NCBI RefSeq assembly: GCF_024343615.1
Contig: NZ_RJUB01000124.1
Location: forward strand, 62,001 to 126,000
Direction: 5' to 3'
DNA length: 64,000 nt
Origin: Ferruginibacter sp. HRS2-29
GTDB taxonomy: Bacteria; Bacteroidota; Bacteroidia; Chitinophagales; Chitinophagaceae
Positions 50,591 to 59,142 of the stretch are shown piece after piece (the first letter of the stretch is position 1; the number at the start of each line of letters is the position of its first letter). The position numbers and the translations under genes are program-made. The notes beneath the pieces are model-generated. The model was not told the origin of the DNA. It saw only the letters and a list, made by a program, of their open reading frames with translations, and ran no database searches.

Positions 50591-50878
50591 TTCAAGAGGT
50601 TCAAGAGGTTCAAAAGGTTCAAGAGGTTCAAAACGTTTGTGAAGCCGTCAACCTTTGAGCTCTTAAACTTTTAAACCTTAAACCTTGAACCTTTTTAACC
50701 TTTTGAACTGTTTAACCTTTTGAACCTTTTGAACCTTTTGAACTGTTGAACCTTTTGAACCTTTTGAACTGTTGAACCTTTTGAACCTTTTGAACTGTTG
50801 AACCTTTTGAACCTTTTGAACTGTTGAACCTTTTGAACTGTTGACCTTTTGAACCTTTTAAACTTTTGAACTTTCTTT
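50591..50878. repeat. tandem repeat between mlaE and mlaF (26-bp unit)
   Basis: The unit GAACTGTTGAACCTTTTGAACCTTTT repeats with exact 26-bp period from 50740 (starts 50740, 50766, 50792, 50818) and then a shortened copy at 50835. The unit is itself 9+9+8 nt of CCTTTTGAA words. On the left, TTCAAGAGGTTCAAAAGG copies (50591-50630) run in the opposite sense, so the whole spacer can fold. Confidence 0.85.
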
Positions 50879-51661
50879 ATGATTGAATTTAAAGATTTAC
50901 GAAAAAGCTTCGGCGACAAGGTCGTTCTCGATGGGGTGAGCCACGTGATGGAAACGGGCAAGACGAATCTCATCATAGGTACGAGCGGCAGTGGTAAAAC
51001 GGTATTGCAGAAATGCCTGGTAGGCTTATTTGAGCCCGATGAAGGTGAGATCATCTACGACGGCGTGAACTTTACCGATATGGTGGAAGACGAGCGTAAA
51101 CTATTGCGCCAGCAGATAGGCATGCTGTTTCAGGGGTCGGCCCTGTTTGATAGCATGACGGTGGAAGATAATATCAAATTTCCTCTGGACATGTTTACCA
51201 ACGACAACAACACTACAAAGATGAAGCGTGTGAATGAAGTGTTGGAAAGGGTAAACCTGAAAGATGCGAACAAAAAATTTCCTGCAGAGATCAGTGGAGG
51301 TATGAAAAAAAGGGTAGGTATAGCAAGGGCGATCGTGCTCAATCCTAAATATCTTTTTTGTGATGAACCCAACTCGGGCCTTGATCCTAAAACATCGATG
51401 GTGATCGATAAACTGATCAAGGAACTTACCGTGGAATTCAACATCACTACCGTTATCAATACCCACGATATGAACAGTGTGATGGAGATCGGCGATAATA
51501 TCCTCTACATGGTAGATGGTAAAAAAGAATGGACAGGCAACAGCCAGGAGATCATTTTCTCCGATAACCAACAACTCAACGAATTTATTTTCGCCTCCGA
51601 ATTCTTACAGGATGCCAAACACATGAGGATGATAGAAGCGAAAGAAGGGAAGAAAGGGTAG
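50879..51661 (+). CDS. mlaF: MlaF-type ABC transporter ATP-binding protein
   Basis: 260 aa. Walker A GTSGSGKTVLQKCLVG, Q-loop FQGSALFDSMTVEDN, signature SGGMKKRVGIARAIV, Walker B PKYLFCDEPNSGLDP and switch His INTHDMNSV. SGGMKKRV and the GSALFDSMTV stretch are characteristic of the Mla/Mkl phospholipid-transport ATPases. It energises the MlaE-like permease encoded just upstream. The C-terminus lacks an obvious regulatory domain. Confidence 0.93.
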   Translation: MIEFKDLRKSFGDKVVLDGVSHVMETGKTNLIIGTSGSGKTVLQKCLVGLFEPDEGEIIYDGVNFTDMVEDERKLLRQQIGMLFQGSALFDSMTVEDNIKFPLDMFTNDNNTTKMKRVNEVLERVNLKDANKKFPAEISGGMKKRVGIARAIVLNPKYLFCDEPNSGLDPKTSMVIDKLIKELTVEFNITTVINTHDMNSVMEIGDNILYMVDGKKEWTGNSQEIIFSDNQQLNEFIFASEFLQDAKHMRMIEAKEGKKG

Positions 51662-51735
51662 AAATTACGAATTAAACATTACGAATTACGAATGATGGTT
51701 TCAATCCGTAATTCGTAATGTTTAATTCGTAATTT
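51662..51735. repeat. perfect 29-bp inverted repeat of ATTCGTAATT words
   Basis: Arms 51662-51690 and 51707-51735 are perfect complements (AAATTACGAATTAAACATTA... ) with a 16-nt loop. It lies exactly between the convergent mlaF and amidohydrolase stops and can act as a bidirectional terminator. Confidence 0.8.
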
Positions 51736-53037
51736 TTATTTTATCCCGTATTTCTTTTTGTATTTATCATTCAGCTCTTTATGCTTGTCATTCAGGTCTA
51801 CATCACGGCCTTGTATAAACGCTTTTGTAACTACGCTTGTTCTCATATCCAGAATATCGCCATTGCTGATGATGAAGTTGGCATCTTTTCCAACTTCCAC
51901 ACTGCCGGACTTGTCGGCGATGCCTAATATTTTGGCGGCATTCAGTGTGATAGCCTGCAGCGCTTCCTCTTTGCTGAGCCCGTAAGCCACGGACTGGCCT
52001 GCGTTGAACATCAGGTTGCGGCCGGTAGTTTGGCCGTCTTCATCGGTAAGGGCGAAGAGTACACCGGCTTTTTGCAAAACAGCAGGGGTTTTAAATGGCT
52101 GGTCTATATCGTCATCATCGCTGGTAGGCAGGCTGAACAATTGTTGCAGGATGACAGAAATATTATTTTGCTTCAGTAAAGAGGCGATCTGAAAACTTTC
52201 GCTTCCGCCAACAACTGTTACATTGAAACCGAATTCTTTTACAAAGTCAATGGCTACCAGCATTTCCTTTACCGTGTTGCAATGGATGAACAATCGTTGC
52301 TCTTTGCTGAATAATTTTTTTGCCGAAGCAAGTTTCAGGTTTGTGGCAGTACGGTCACCCGTATGCGCTGAATAGGCTTTTGCATCGCGGAAAAAATTCT
52401 TTACTGTTTCGATCCTGTCCAATGCCTCTTTCAACGGATCGCTGTCCGGCCCCGCATTCTGGCGAAAGCGGTTAGGGCGTACCAATAAGGATGGCATATA
52501 AAAATGCATACCGTCATCCATATTGTAAACGGCGTCTTCCCAGTTCCATGCGTCAAATTGTACCACGCTGCTGCTGCCTGCCAGCAACGATCCCTGTGGT
52601 GCAATGTTGGCGAATAAAATTCCGTTGCTGCGCAACGTATTGATGATCTTGCTATCGGCATTATAGGCCACGATGCTTCTTACATTCGGGTTCAGTTCGC
52701 CGATCTCATTGTAATCATTGCTGCCTTTTACCTGGCTGCCTATTTCCCTCAAGCCTATGTTGGTATTGGATAAGATCAAACCAGGATATACATGTTTGCC
52801 GGTGGCGTCAAATACTTTTACATCATCTGCGGGGATGGGAAGGTTTGCGCCGATCTTTTCAATTTTGCCGTTATTTACCTGTATCGTGGTATTTTCCAGC
52901 ACCTGGCCATTGCCCACATGAACGGTCGCATTTTTTATAAAAAGCAACCCTTTATAAACCGGTGCCGGTGAAATGTTATCCTGTGCAAAGCCTTTCAGTC
53001 CGGCGAACAACAGGAATAGGACGATATATTTTTTCAT
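51736..53037 (-). CDS. amidohydrolase-family protein lacking the usual metal motif
   Basis: 433 aa with a signal peptide (MKKYIVLFLLFAGLKGFAQ). The imidazolonepropionase/DAEP-like composite beta-sandwich and TIM-barrel pattern is clear (GKHVYPGLILSNTNIGL, YGLSKEEALQAITLNAAKIL, GKDANFIISNGDIL). The metal-binding HxH normally found after YPG(L/F)ID is replaced by SNTN, and the later His ligands are not evident. Catalysis is therefore doubtful. It follows a 1013-aa amidohydrolase gene on the same strand, separated by an array of 26-bp repeats. Confidence 0.85.
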   Translation of the reverse strand: MKKYIVLFLLFAGLKGFAQDNISPAPVYKGLLFIKNATVHVGNGQVLENTTIQVNNGKIEKIGANLPIPADDVKVFDATGKHVYPGLILSNTNIGLREIGSQVKGSNDYNEIGELNPNVRSIVAYNADSKIINTLRSNGILFANIAPQGSLLAGSSSVVQFDAWNWEDAVYNMDDGMHFYMPSLLVRPNRFRQNAGPDSDPLKEALDRIETVKNFFRDAKAYSAHTGDRTATNLKLASAKKLFSKEQRLFIHCNTVKEMLVAIDFVKEFGFNVTVVGGSESFQIASLLKQNNISVILQQLFSLPTSDDDDIDQPFKTPAVLQKAGVLFALTDEDGQTTGRNLMFNAGQSVAYGLSKEEALQAITLNAAKILGIADKSGSVEVGKDANFIISNGDILDMRTSVVTKAFIQGRDVDLNDKHKELNDKYKKKYGIK

Positions 53038-53070
53038 TAGATTTTATTTAAAATATTTTAAGTGTATTAT

Positions 53071-53275
53071 CCTTCGACAAGCTCAGGATGACATTTCCTT
53101 CTACAAGCCCAGGATGATATTTCCTTCTACAAGCCCAGGATGACATTTCCTTCGACAAGCCCAGGATGATATTTCCTTCTACAAGCCCAGGATGACATTT
53201 CCTTCGACAAGCTCAGGATGATATTTCCTTCGACAAGCTCAGGATGATATTTCCTTCGACAAGCTCAGGGTGACA
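53071..53275. repeat. tandem array of CCTTCGACAAGCTCAGGATGA units (26 bp, eight copies)
   Basis: Units start at 53071, 53097, 53123, 53149, 53175, 53201, 53227 and 53253 (last partial). Variation is confined to a few positions (CGAC/CTAC, CTC/CCC, GACA/GATA). The unit is the dispersed word seen as inverted pairs at 49744-49815 and 57515-57592. Confidence 0.9.
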
Positions 53276-53306
53276 GTCCGGGAATGAATTTCGAATGATT
53301 GAATTA

Positions 53307-56300
53307 TTAATTATTAATTATTAATTCTTCACTGTTTTCCACCAGCAAACCATGCTTGTGCATGTGATCTTCACATTCATTCACCTTCCTGAAGCTTGGC
53401 GTAGCGGGGGTTGTAGGGCCACCGCCTTTTTTCTCATCCAGCATTTTTTGAATGATACGGGTTCTTTCATTCAATACCTGCTGGCGCAGTCGTTTATCCC
53501 TTTCCCTGTCGAAATACAAAGTGCCATCCACGATCGTTTTTTCCGCTACCGCGTAAACGCTCAACGGATTGTTGCTCCACAATACAAGATCGGCGTCTTT
53601 ACCTGCTTTTATACTTCCTACCTGCTTGTCGATATGCAGCATCACCGCGGGATTGATCGTCACCATTTTTAATGCATCTTCTTCGCTCATGCCGCTGTAC
53701 TTGATACTTTTTGCCGCTTCCTGGTTGAGCCTGCGGGCCATTTCCGCGTCATCGCTGTTGATGGCTACATTTAATCCTACTCCATGCATGATGCCTGCAT
53801 TGTAGGCAATGGCATCCTGTACTTCCATCTTGTATGCCCACCAATCGCTGAAAGTACTGGCATTGGCGCCATGTGCTTTCATCTTATCGGCCACTTTGTA
53901 TCCTTCAAGAATATGCGTAAATGTATTTACGGTAAATCCAAATTGCTCCGCCATGCGCATCGTTTCTATGATCTCGCTGGCCACATAACTATGGCAGGTG
54001 ATGAATCTTTTTTTATTCATGATCTCTACCAATGCATCCAGCTCAAGGTCCCTGCGCACGTATCTTGCATTAGGGCTTTTCAGCTGTGTTTCATAATCTT
54101 TCGCTCTTGTAAATGCATCCAGTTGTACCTGCTGTACACCCATCCTGCTATCAGGGAAACGATTGTTGTTTTGCGCAGGCGTACGTTTTACGTTTTCGCC
54201 AAGGGCGAACTTGATAAAACCATCGGCACCTTTAAATTTGATATCGTTGTCATTGCCACCCCAACGCAGTTTGATCAGCTGGGTTTGCCCGCCAATCGTA
54301 TTGGCGCTTCCATGAAGGATATGTGATGTGGTAACACCACCGCTCAGCTGGCGATAGATATCAATGTCATCGGGGTCTAGATTATCGCCGATGCGCACTT
54401 CCGAAGTCACCGACTGGCCGCCTTCATTGATAGATGCTGCCGCAATATGTGAGTGCTCGTCAATGATGCCTGCGGTAAGATGTTTGCCTGTACCATCGAT
54501 CACTACTGCATTTCCGGCGGCGAGATTTTTTCCCACCGAGGCAATTTTTCCATTCTGTACCAACACATCCGTATTCTGCAGCACGCCTTCTTTTTCACTC
54601 GTCCATACCGTCGCATTTTTGATCAGCATGTTTTGCGCCTTCGGCATTTCTTCCCAGCCATAACTCATGTTGGGGAAAGTCAGTTTACCTATAACAGGAG
54701 CTGTTTTTTTCTTTGCGCTATCTGTTTTGGCTACTGCATCTTTTACAAATGTTGCGGTCCATACTATAGTGTTTCCGGTACTATCTGTGCCAGATCCGTT
54801 CCACTCTTTTCCATTATTCACACCACTCAGCCGGTATCCTTTCTTTCCTTTTTTTGTTTCGTTGAAATTTATTTTCACCATTTTTCCATCAAAAGAAAAT
54901 TTGGCTGCCACAGTATCTTTTGCGTAAACATCTGCAGCATTGCTGCTTTTTACTTCTAATGTATAAGCCTTGTTGCCGCTGGCAGAAGTCAGTTGTAAAT
55001 TATAAGTGCCTTTTAGTTCAGAAGCAATTTCATCTTTCACAATATATTTTTCACCCTGGACCCAGTTTTGTAAAATGCTTGTCTTTTCTGCAAACACGGG
55101 GCCGTTGGTAATAAGGAAACTGGCGATTTTACCGGGTTCTAAACTGCCAAGCGCTCCATAAAAACCTATCATGGCAGCAGGTGTTCTGGTAAGTGCATCC
55201 AATGCCCTTGATTCGCTCAGCCCGTATTCTATCGCTTTGCGGATATTCGCCAGGAATTGTTTTGTATCTCTCAGATCGGCCGTAGTGATACAAAAGTCGA
55301 TGCCTGCTTTTTCAAAAGCCGCCAGGTTGGAAGGGGCCATTTCCCAGTTCTTCAGATCGGCGAGGCTCACAAATCTTGCATCGTTAGGGTCATCCACATC
55401 CATTGCCTGCGGAAAATTGAGCGAGAGGATAAAACCCGCTTTGGTGTCTTTCATTTCGCTGATGCGCTGGTATTCATTCCCGCCGGCTTTGATGATGAAC
55501 TGCACGCCAAATTCATCACCGATCCTGTCTGCTCGCAGGTCGTTCCATTTATCACCAGCATCAAATATCAGTGGCAGCGAAAGATTTTCGTTCCATGCCA
55601 GCAGGCTCTGGTTTACGCCTTCGGTAGCAGGTTTGCCGCCTTGTTTCATCATTTCTTTATACCATTGTCCATCCAAAAATGTCTGGCGCAGCAATGCTAT
55701 GGAACCCATCATGCTGCCCGGGTAAGATTGTGTGCTGCTGCCTTTGTTGAAAGAATAATAACTCGCTGCTTTTTGCTGCAGGATGGTAAGGTTCTCGCTT
55801 TTGTTGGCGAGACTTACAAATGCCCCGGTGCCGCGGGCAATGCCATCTTTCTGGTGGGTGAGTACCGAGCCAAATCCCTGCTCACGCAATGGCCTGGCTT
55901 TGCTGTCGTCATTATTAAAAAGCTCGTCGGCATTGACCTGCGACTTGATGGCCTGGTTCCAGCCATAAGCGCCTTTGGTATTGCTGGTAAGTTGCGCCGG
56001 CGCAAAGAAGTTGAAATTGCCCTGCGGACGCTGAGGTACCGCGATGCCATAATCACTGAATATATCTATGAAGGATGGATAGATATATTTGCCTTTACAA
56101 TCTACCTGTATCGCATCGGCAGGGATATTCACTTTTGTACCAACCTCGATGATACGCCCTTCCCGAATGAGCAGCGTGGCCGATTGCAGCGTTGTTTTAG
56201 AATCTTTTACAATGGTGGCATTGGTGAATGCATAAGTGCCCGTTCGTTTATCGGCGACACCATTTACCGGGAATGTTTCCTGGCAGAAAGCAGGCAGTGA

Positions 56301-56348
56301 GAAGCAACCCAATAGAACAAAGATGAGCAGCAGCTTACATTTTAGCAT
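53307..56348 (-). CDS. two-domain amidohydrolase fusion
   Basis: 1013 aa, exported (MLKCKLLLIFVLLGCFSLPAFCQ). Residues about 40-440 form one amidohydrolase domain whose HxH site is replaced (YIYPSFIDIFSDYGIAV). Residues about 440-560 are a beta-rich linker (KGTYNLQLTSASGNKAYTLE). Residues about 570-985 form a second, intact domain: LTAGIIDEHSHIA (HxH), ITCHSYVASE, NTFTHILEG and NSDDAEMARR supply the remaining metal and catalytic ligands. Likely a periplasmic peptidase or amidase of the imidazolonepropionase-like group. A second degenerate paralogue lies downstream. Confidence 0.9.
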   Translation of the reverse strand: MLKCKLLLIFVLLGCFSLPAFCQETFPVNGVADKRTGTYAFTNATIVKDSKTTLQSATLLIREGRIIEVGTKVNIPADAIQVDCKGKYIYPSFIDIFSDYGIAVPQRPQGNFNFFAPAQLTSNTKGAYGWNQAIKSQVNADELFNNDDSKARPLREQGFGSVLTHQKDGIARGTGAFVSLANKSENLTILQQKAASYYSFNKGSSTQSYPGSMMGSIALLRQTFLDGQWYKEMMKQGGKPATEGVNQSLLAWNENLSLPLIFDAGDKWNDLRADRIGDEFGVQFIIKAGGNEYQRISEMKDTKAGFILSLNFPQAMDVDDPNDARFVSLADLKNWEMAPSNLAAFEKAGIDFCITTADLRDTKQFLANIRKAIEYGLSESRALDALTRTPAAMIGFYGALGSLEPGKIASFLITNGPVFAEKTSILQNWVQGEKYIVKDEIASELKGTYNLQLTSASGNKAYTLEVKSSNAADVYAKDTVAAKFSFDGKMVKINFNETKKGKKGYRLSGVNNGKEWNGSGTDSTGNTIVWTATFVKDAVAKTDSAKKKTAPVIGKLTFPNMSYGWEEMPKAQNMLIKNATVWTSEKEGVLQNTDVLVQNGKIASVGKNLAAGNAVVIDGTGKHLTAGIIDEHSHIAAASINEGGQSVTSEVRIGDNLDPDDIDIYRQLSGGVTTSHILHGSANTIGGQTQLIKLRWGGNDNDIKFKGADGFIKFALGENVKRTPAQNNNRFPDSRMGVQQVQLDAFTRAKDYETQLKSPNARYVRRDLELDALVEIMNKKRFITCHSYVASEIIETMRMAEQFGFTVNTFTHILEGYKVADKMKAHGANASTFSDWWAYKMEVQDAIAYNAGIMHGVGLNVAINSDDAEMARRLNQEAAKSIKYSGMSEEDALKMVTINPAVMLHIDKQVGSIKAGKDADLVLWSNNPLSVYAVAEKTIVDGTLYFDRERDKRLRQQVLNERTRIIQKMLDEKKGGGPTTPATPSFRKVNECEDHMHKHGLLVENSEELIINN

Positions 56349-56492
56349 AGTAGTTTATTTTGGATGATGGTTAATTTAATGGATAATTTTATAATGGATA
56401 ATTGATAATGCTTCAGGATGGGAATATTTACATTAAAAGGAATGATCTCACTTCGAAAGTAAATTATCCATTATGCATTATAAAATTATCCA

Positions 56493-57368
56493 TTAAATGC
56501 TGTCTGCGATAATATTCAAAGACTGCTGAATTAATTGTTCTACCGCAAGGCCACTATCTTTCGAAAACTCTTTCACCACCCGGTTTGCAACAATGGCGTT
56601 AAGGCTTATACATTGATGTCCCAATGCTTTTCCCAAACCATAAATAGCAGATGATTCCATTTCGAAATTGGAAACAAAATGTTCTTCGTACCTGAAAGAA
56701 GTGAGTTTGTCGATCAATCCCGGATAGGCAAGTTCCAGCCGCAGTATCCTTCCCTGCGGGCCATAGAAGCCCGGGCAGCCAACGGTTATTCCCTGGTGGT
56801 AACCTTCGTTGAATACATTTAAAAGAGAAGGGGAGCCTTCATAAATATATGGTATCACATGGCCTACAGAAAGATCCGTATGGCCTTTAAAGGCATGGAG
56901 GATATTATTTTCGCTGGCAGTATTTGGTATCTTATAAAAATGCATGACATTGTCGAAACCCAGTCCGTGAGTGCCTGCCACAAAACTATCTACAGGAATT
57001 TCTTCGCGGAGCGAACCGGATGTACCAAACCGTAATATGTTCAGAGAGGTGAGGGTGGGCTTTAAAGTCCTTGTTTCCAGGTCGATGTTTGCCAGGGCAT
57101 CCAGTTCGTTCATGGCGATATCGATGTTGTCGGGGCCGATACCGGTGCTTAAAACGGTGATCCTTTTTTTGCCGATATAACCCGTATGTGTAATGAATTC
57201 GCGGTGCTGCAATTTGAATTCGATGGAGTCAAAGTGTTTGCTCACCACAGGTACCCTGTCGGGATCACCCACCAATATCACGGTTCCGGCTATTTCTTCC
57301 GGCCTGGCACCTATGTGGTAGATGGCACCACGTTTATCGAGGATCAGTTCTGATTCAGGTATTCGCAT
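56493..57368 (-). CDS. nucleoside phosphorylase (uridine phosphorylase-like)
   Basis: 291 aa of the PNP_UDP_1 family. The phosphate-binding start shows VILVGDPDRVPVVSKHFD. STGIGPDNIDIAMNELDAL and LRFGTSGSLREEIPVDSFV follow, with the ribose-binding FEMESSAIYGLGKALG. Cleaves nucleosides with phosphate to a base and (deoxy)ribose-1-phosphate; pyrimidine nucleosides are the most likely substrates from its similarity to uridine phosphorylases. The divergent deoC next door fits a nucleoside-salvage theme. Confidence 0.85.
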   Translation of the reverse strand: MRIPESELILDKRGAIYHIGARPEEIAGTVILVGDPDRVPVVSKHFDSIEFKLQHREFITHTGYIGKKRITVLSTGIGPDNIDIAMNELDALANIDLETRTLKPTLTSLNILRFGTSGSLREEIPVDSFVAGTHGLGFDNVMHFYKIPNTASENNILHAFKGHTDLSVGHVIPYIYEGSPSLLNVFNEGYHQGITVGCPGFYGPQGRILRLELAYPGLIDKLTSFRYEEHFVSNFEMESSAIYGLGKALGHQCISLNAIVANRVVKEFSKDSGLAVEQLIQQSLNIIADSI

Positions 57369-57669
57369 ATTAAAAGGTTTAAAAGGTTCAAAATGTTCAA
57401 GAGTTTAAAATGTTCGAAAACATCTTGAAATTTGGAACTTTTGAACATTTTGAACTTGTTTGGGGGTTAAAAGTTAAGACAATATTCGCGTCACTATAAA
57501 AATTTAATTTCCTGGCTGTCAGCCTGAGCCTGTCGAAGGCGATTTTAGTAAAAATGAGCAAGCCTTCGACAAGCTCAGGCTGACAGCTATTTTGAATTAT
57601 CCGATGTTCGAGTAGCTAACTGTGGCAATTAAGGGTAATTCCTTAAATTTGATACTTACAACATTGACT
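57369..57669. other. 301-bp divergent region with two repeat families
   Basis: AAAAGGTTTAAAAGGTTCAAAATG and mirrored GAACATTTTGAACTT words lie at 57370-57455. An inverted pair of GTCAGCCTGAGCCTGTCGAAGG (57517-57538) and CCTTCGACAAGCTCAGGCTGAC (57562-57583) follows. The deoC promoter element is at 57644. No gene was recognised. Confidence 0.6.
57644..57651 (+). promoter_or_regulatory. Bacteroidota -7 promoter element for the deoC operon
   Basis: TAAATTTG matches TAnnTTTG exactly, 19 bp before the ATG at 57670. It excludes the upstream in-frame GTG at 57622 as a start. Confidence 0.6.
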
Positions 57670-58587
57670 ATGCCGGAAAAAATAATCTCATACCAGCCCG
57701 ATTTCAGCCAGTCTCCCCGGGTAGACCAGGTAGGTATCATCGAAAGGGCTTCGCGATTTACCAAACGCAGCATTAAGAACGAAACAAAAATGAACGGGCT
57801 TTTGCTGGCGCTCAACATGATTGATCTTACTACGCTGGAGGGAAAAGATTCGGAAGGGAAAGTGAAACAGATGTGTTACAAAGCGATGCACCTGCACGAT
57901 GCATTTGAAGGGCTGCCTACTGTTGCCGCTGTTTGCGTGTACCCATCCATGGTGAAGACCGCGAAGCTCGCATTGGGCGATTCGGGGGTAAAAGTGGCGT
58001 CGGTTTCAACAGCATTTCCCAGCGGACAAGCACCACGTGATATCAAGATCCGTGATACAAAGTTTGCTGTTCAACAAGGGGCCGATGAGATCGATATGGT
58101 GATCAGCCGCGGCAAATTCCTGGAAGGTGAATATAATTTTGTCTTCGACGAAATTGCAGCCATCAAAGAAGCCTGTGGCAATGCACGATTGAAAGTGATC
58201 CTTGAAACGGGTGAACTGGGCACGTTCGATAAAGTGCGTAAAGCCAGTGATATCGCCATGCATGCAGGGGCCGATTTTATCAAGACTTCTACAGGTAAAA
58301 TAAGTCCCGCGGCTACCATGCCTGTAACGCTGGTGATGCTGGAAGCGATCCGTGATTTTTATTATAAAACGGGAAAGATGATCGGCATGAAACCTGCCGG
58401 TGGTATTTCCAAATCCAAGCTGGCATTGCATTACCTCGTGATGCTGAATGAAACACTGGGCGAAAGCTGGATGAACAACCAGTGGTTCCGCTTTGGCGCC
58501 AGCAGCCTTGCAAACGATGTGCTGATGCAGGTGATGAAAGCAAAGACGGGTGTATACCAGGGGAAGGACTATTTCGCGATAGATTAA
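57670..58587 (+). CDS. deoC: deoxyribose-phosphate aldolase (complete active site)
   Basis: 305 aa. Cleaves 2-deoxyribose-5-phosphate to acetaldehyde and glyceraldehyde-3-phosphate through a Schiff base. The catalytic lysine is in GADFIKTSTGK (Lys205), the second lysine in GMKPAGGIS and the aspartate in GADEIDMVI; all are present. The start MPEKIISYQPDF is fixed by the promoter position. It heads a plus-strand cluster with two aldehyde dehydrogenase genes and a second DeoC homologue. The ALDH is a natural sink for acetaldehyde. Confidence 0.95.
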   Translation: MPEKIISYQPDFSQSPRVDQVGIIERASRFTKRSIKNETKMNGLLLALNMIDLTTLEGKDSEGKVKQMCYKAMHLHDAFEGLPTVAAVCVYPSMVKTAKLALGDSGVKVASVSTAFPSGQAPRDIKIRDTKFAVQQGADEIDMVISRGKFLEGEYNFVFDEIAAIKEACGNARLKVILETGELGTFDKVRKASDIAMHAGADFIKTSTGKISPAATMPVTLVMLEAIRDFYYKTGKMIGMKPAGGISKSKLALHYLVMLNETLGESWMNNQWFRFGASSLANDVLMQVMKAKTGVYQGKDYFAID

Positions 58588-58688
58588 AGGTTCAAAAGGT
58601 TTAAAGGTTCAATGTTCAAAAGGTTTGGGAAGTTCATCAGGAAGGATAGTATTTTAAGATTGGAAATGTTATAAGAAGAGAGTAGGTT

Positions 58689-59086
58689 ATGGCAACGATT
58701 AAATGTTTTGAAGATATCATTTCGTGGCAGGAAGCCAGGAAATTGAATCTGGAAGTTGGGAAACTTATTGATAGCGAGCGATTTCGAAGAAATTATGGAC
58801 TGATCAATCAAATAGAAAGATCAGCAGGTTCAATTATGGATAATATTGCTGAAGGTTTTGAAAGAGACGGCAATAGGGATTTATACAATTTCTTTATGTC
58901 GGTAAAGCCTCCTGCGGAGAACTAAGATCACAGCTCTATCGTGCATTGGATCGGAATTATATAAGCATGCAAGAATTCGAGGGGTTAAGTGAACAAGCTA
59001 AAAAGATCAGCGGTTTAATACAAAAACTTAATAACTATTTACAGTCTTCCGATTTAAAAGGAGAAAAATATAAAGGTAAGGAGTAA
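58689..59086 (+). pseudogene. four-helix-bundle (S23/IVP-like) protein, frameshifted
   Basis: The first frame (58689-58925) reads MATIKCFEDIISWQEARKLN ... INQIERSAGSIMDNIAEGFE, the start of the four-helix bundle/23S rRNA-IVP family. It then ends abnormally as FFMSVKPPAEN-stop. Shifting by one base at the A3 run 58904-58906 restores KASCGELRSQLYRALDRNYI and continues to a stop at 59086 (LNNYLQSSDLKGEKYKGKE). One lost A (AAAA to AAA) explains it. It is either a real pseudogene, a phase-variable site or a sequencing error. Function of the family is unknown. Confidence 0.85.
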
Positions 59087-59142
59087 CAAATCGAAAGGAC
59101 ATTTTGAACTTTTGAAACTCTTGAACCTTTTAAACAATTATT

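Noticed and set aside
50740..50860. CRISPR array
   Set aside because: Head-to-tail simple repeats without spacers.
50695..51054. 119-codon minus-strand frame with VQKFKRFKR repeats
   Set aside because: Repeat translation is a by-product of the 26-bp tandem array; the rest is antisense to mlaF.
53071..53275. CRISPR array
   Set aside because: Repeats are directly adjacent with 26-bp period and no unique spacers; no cas genes.
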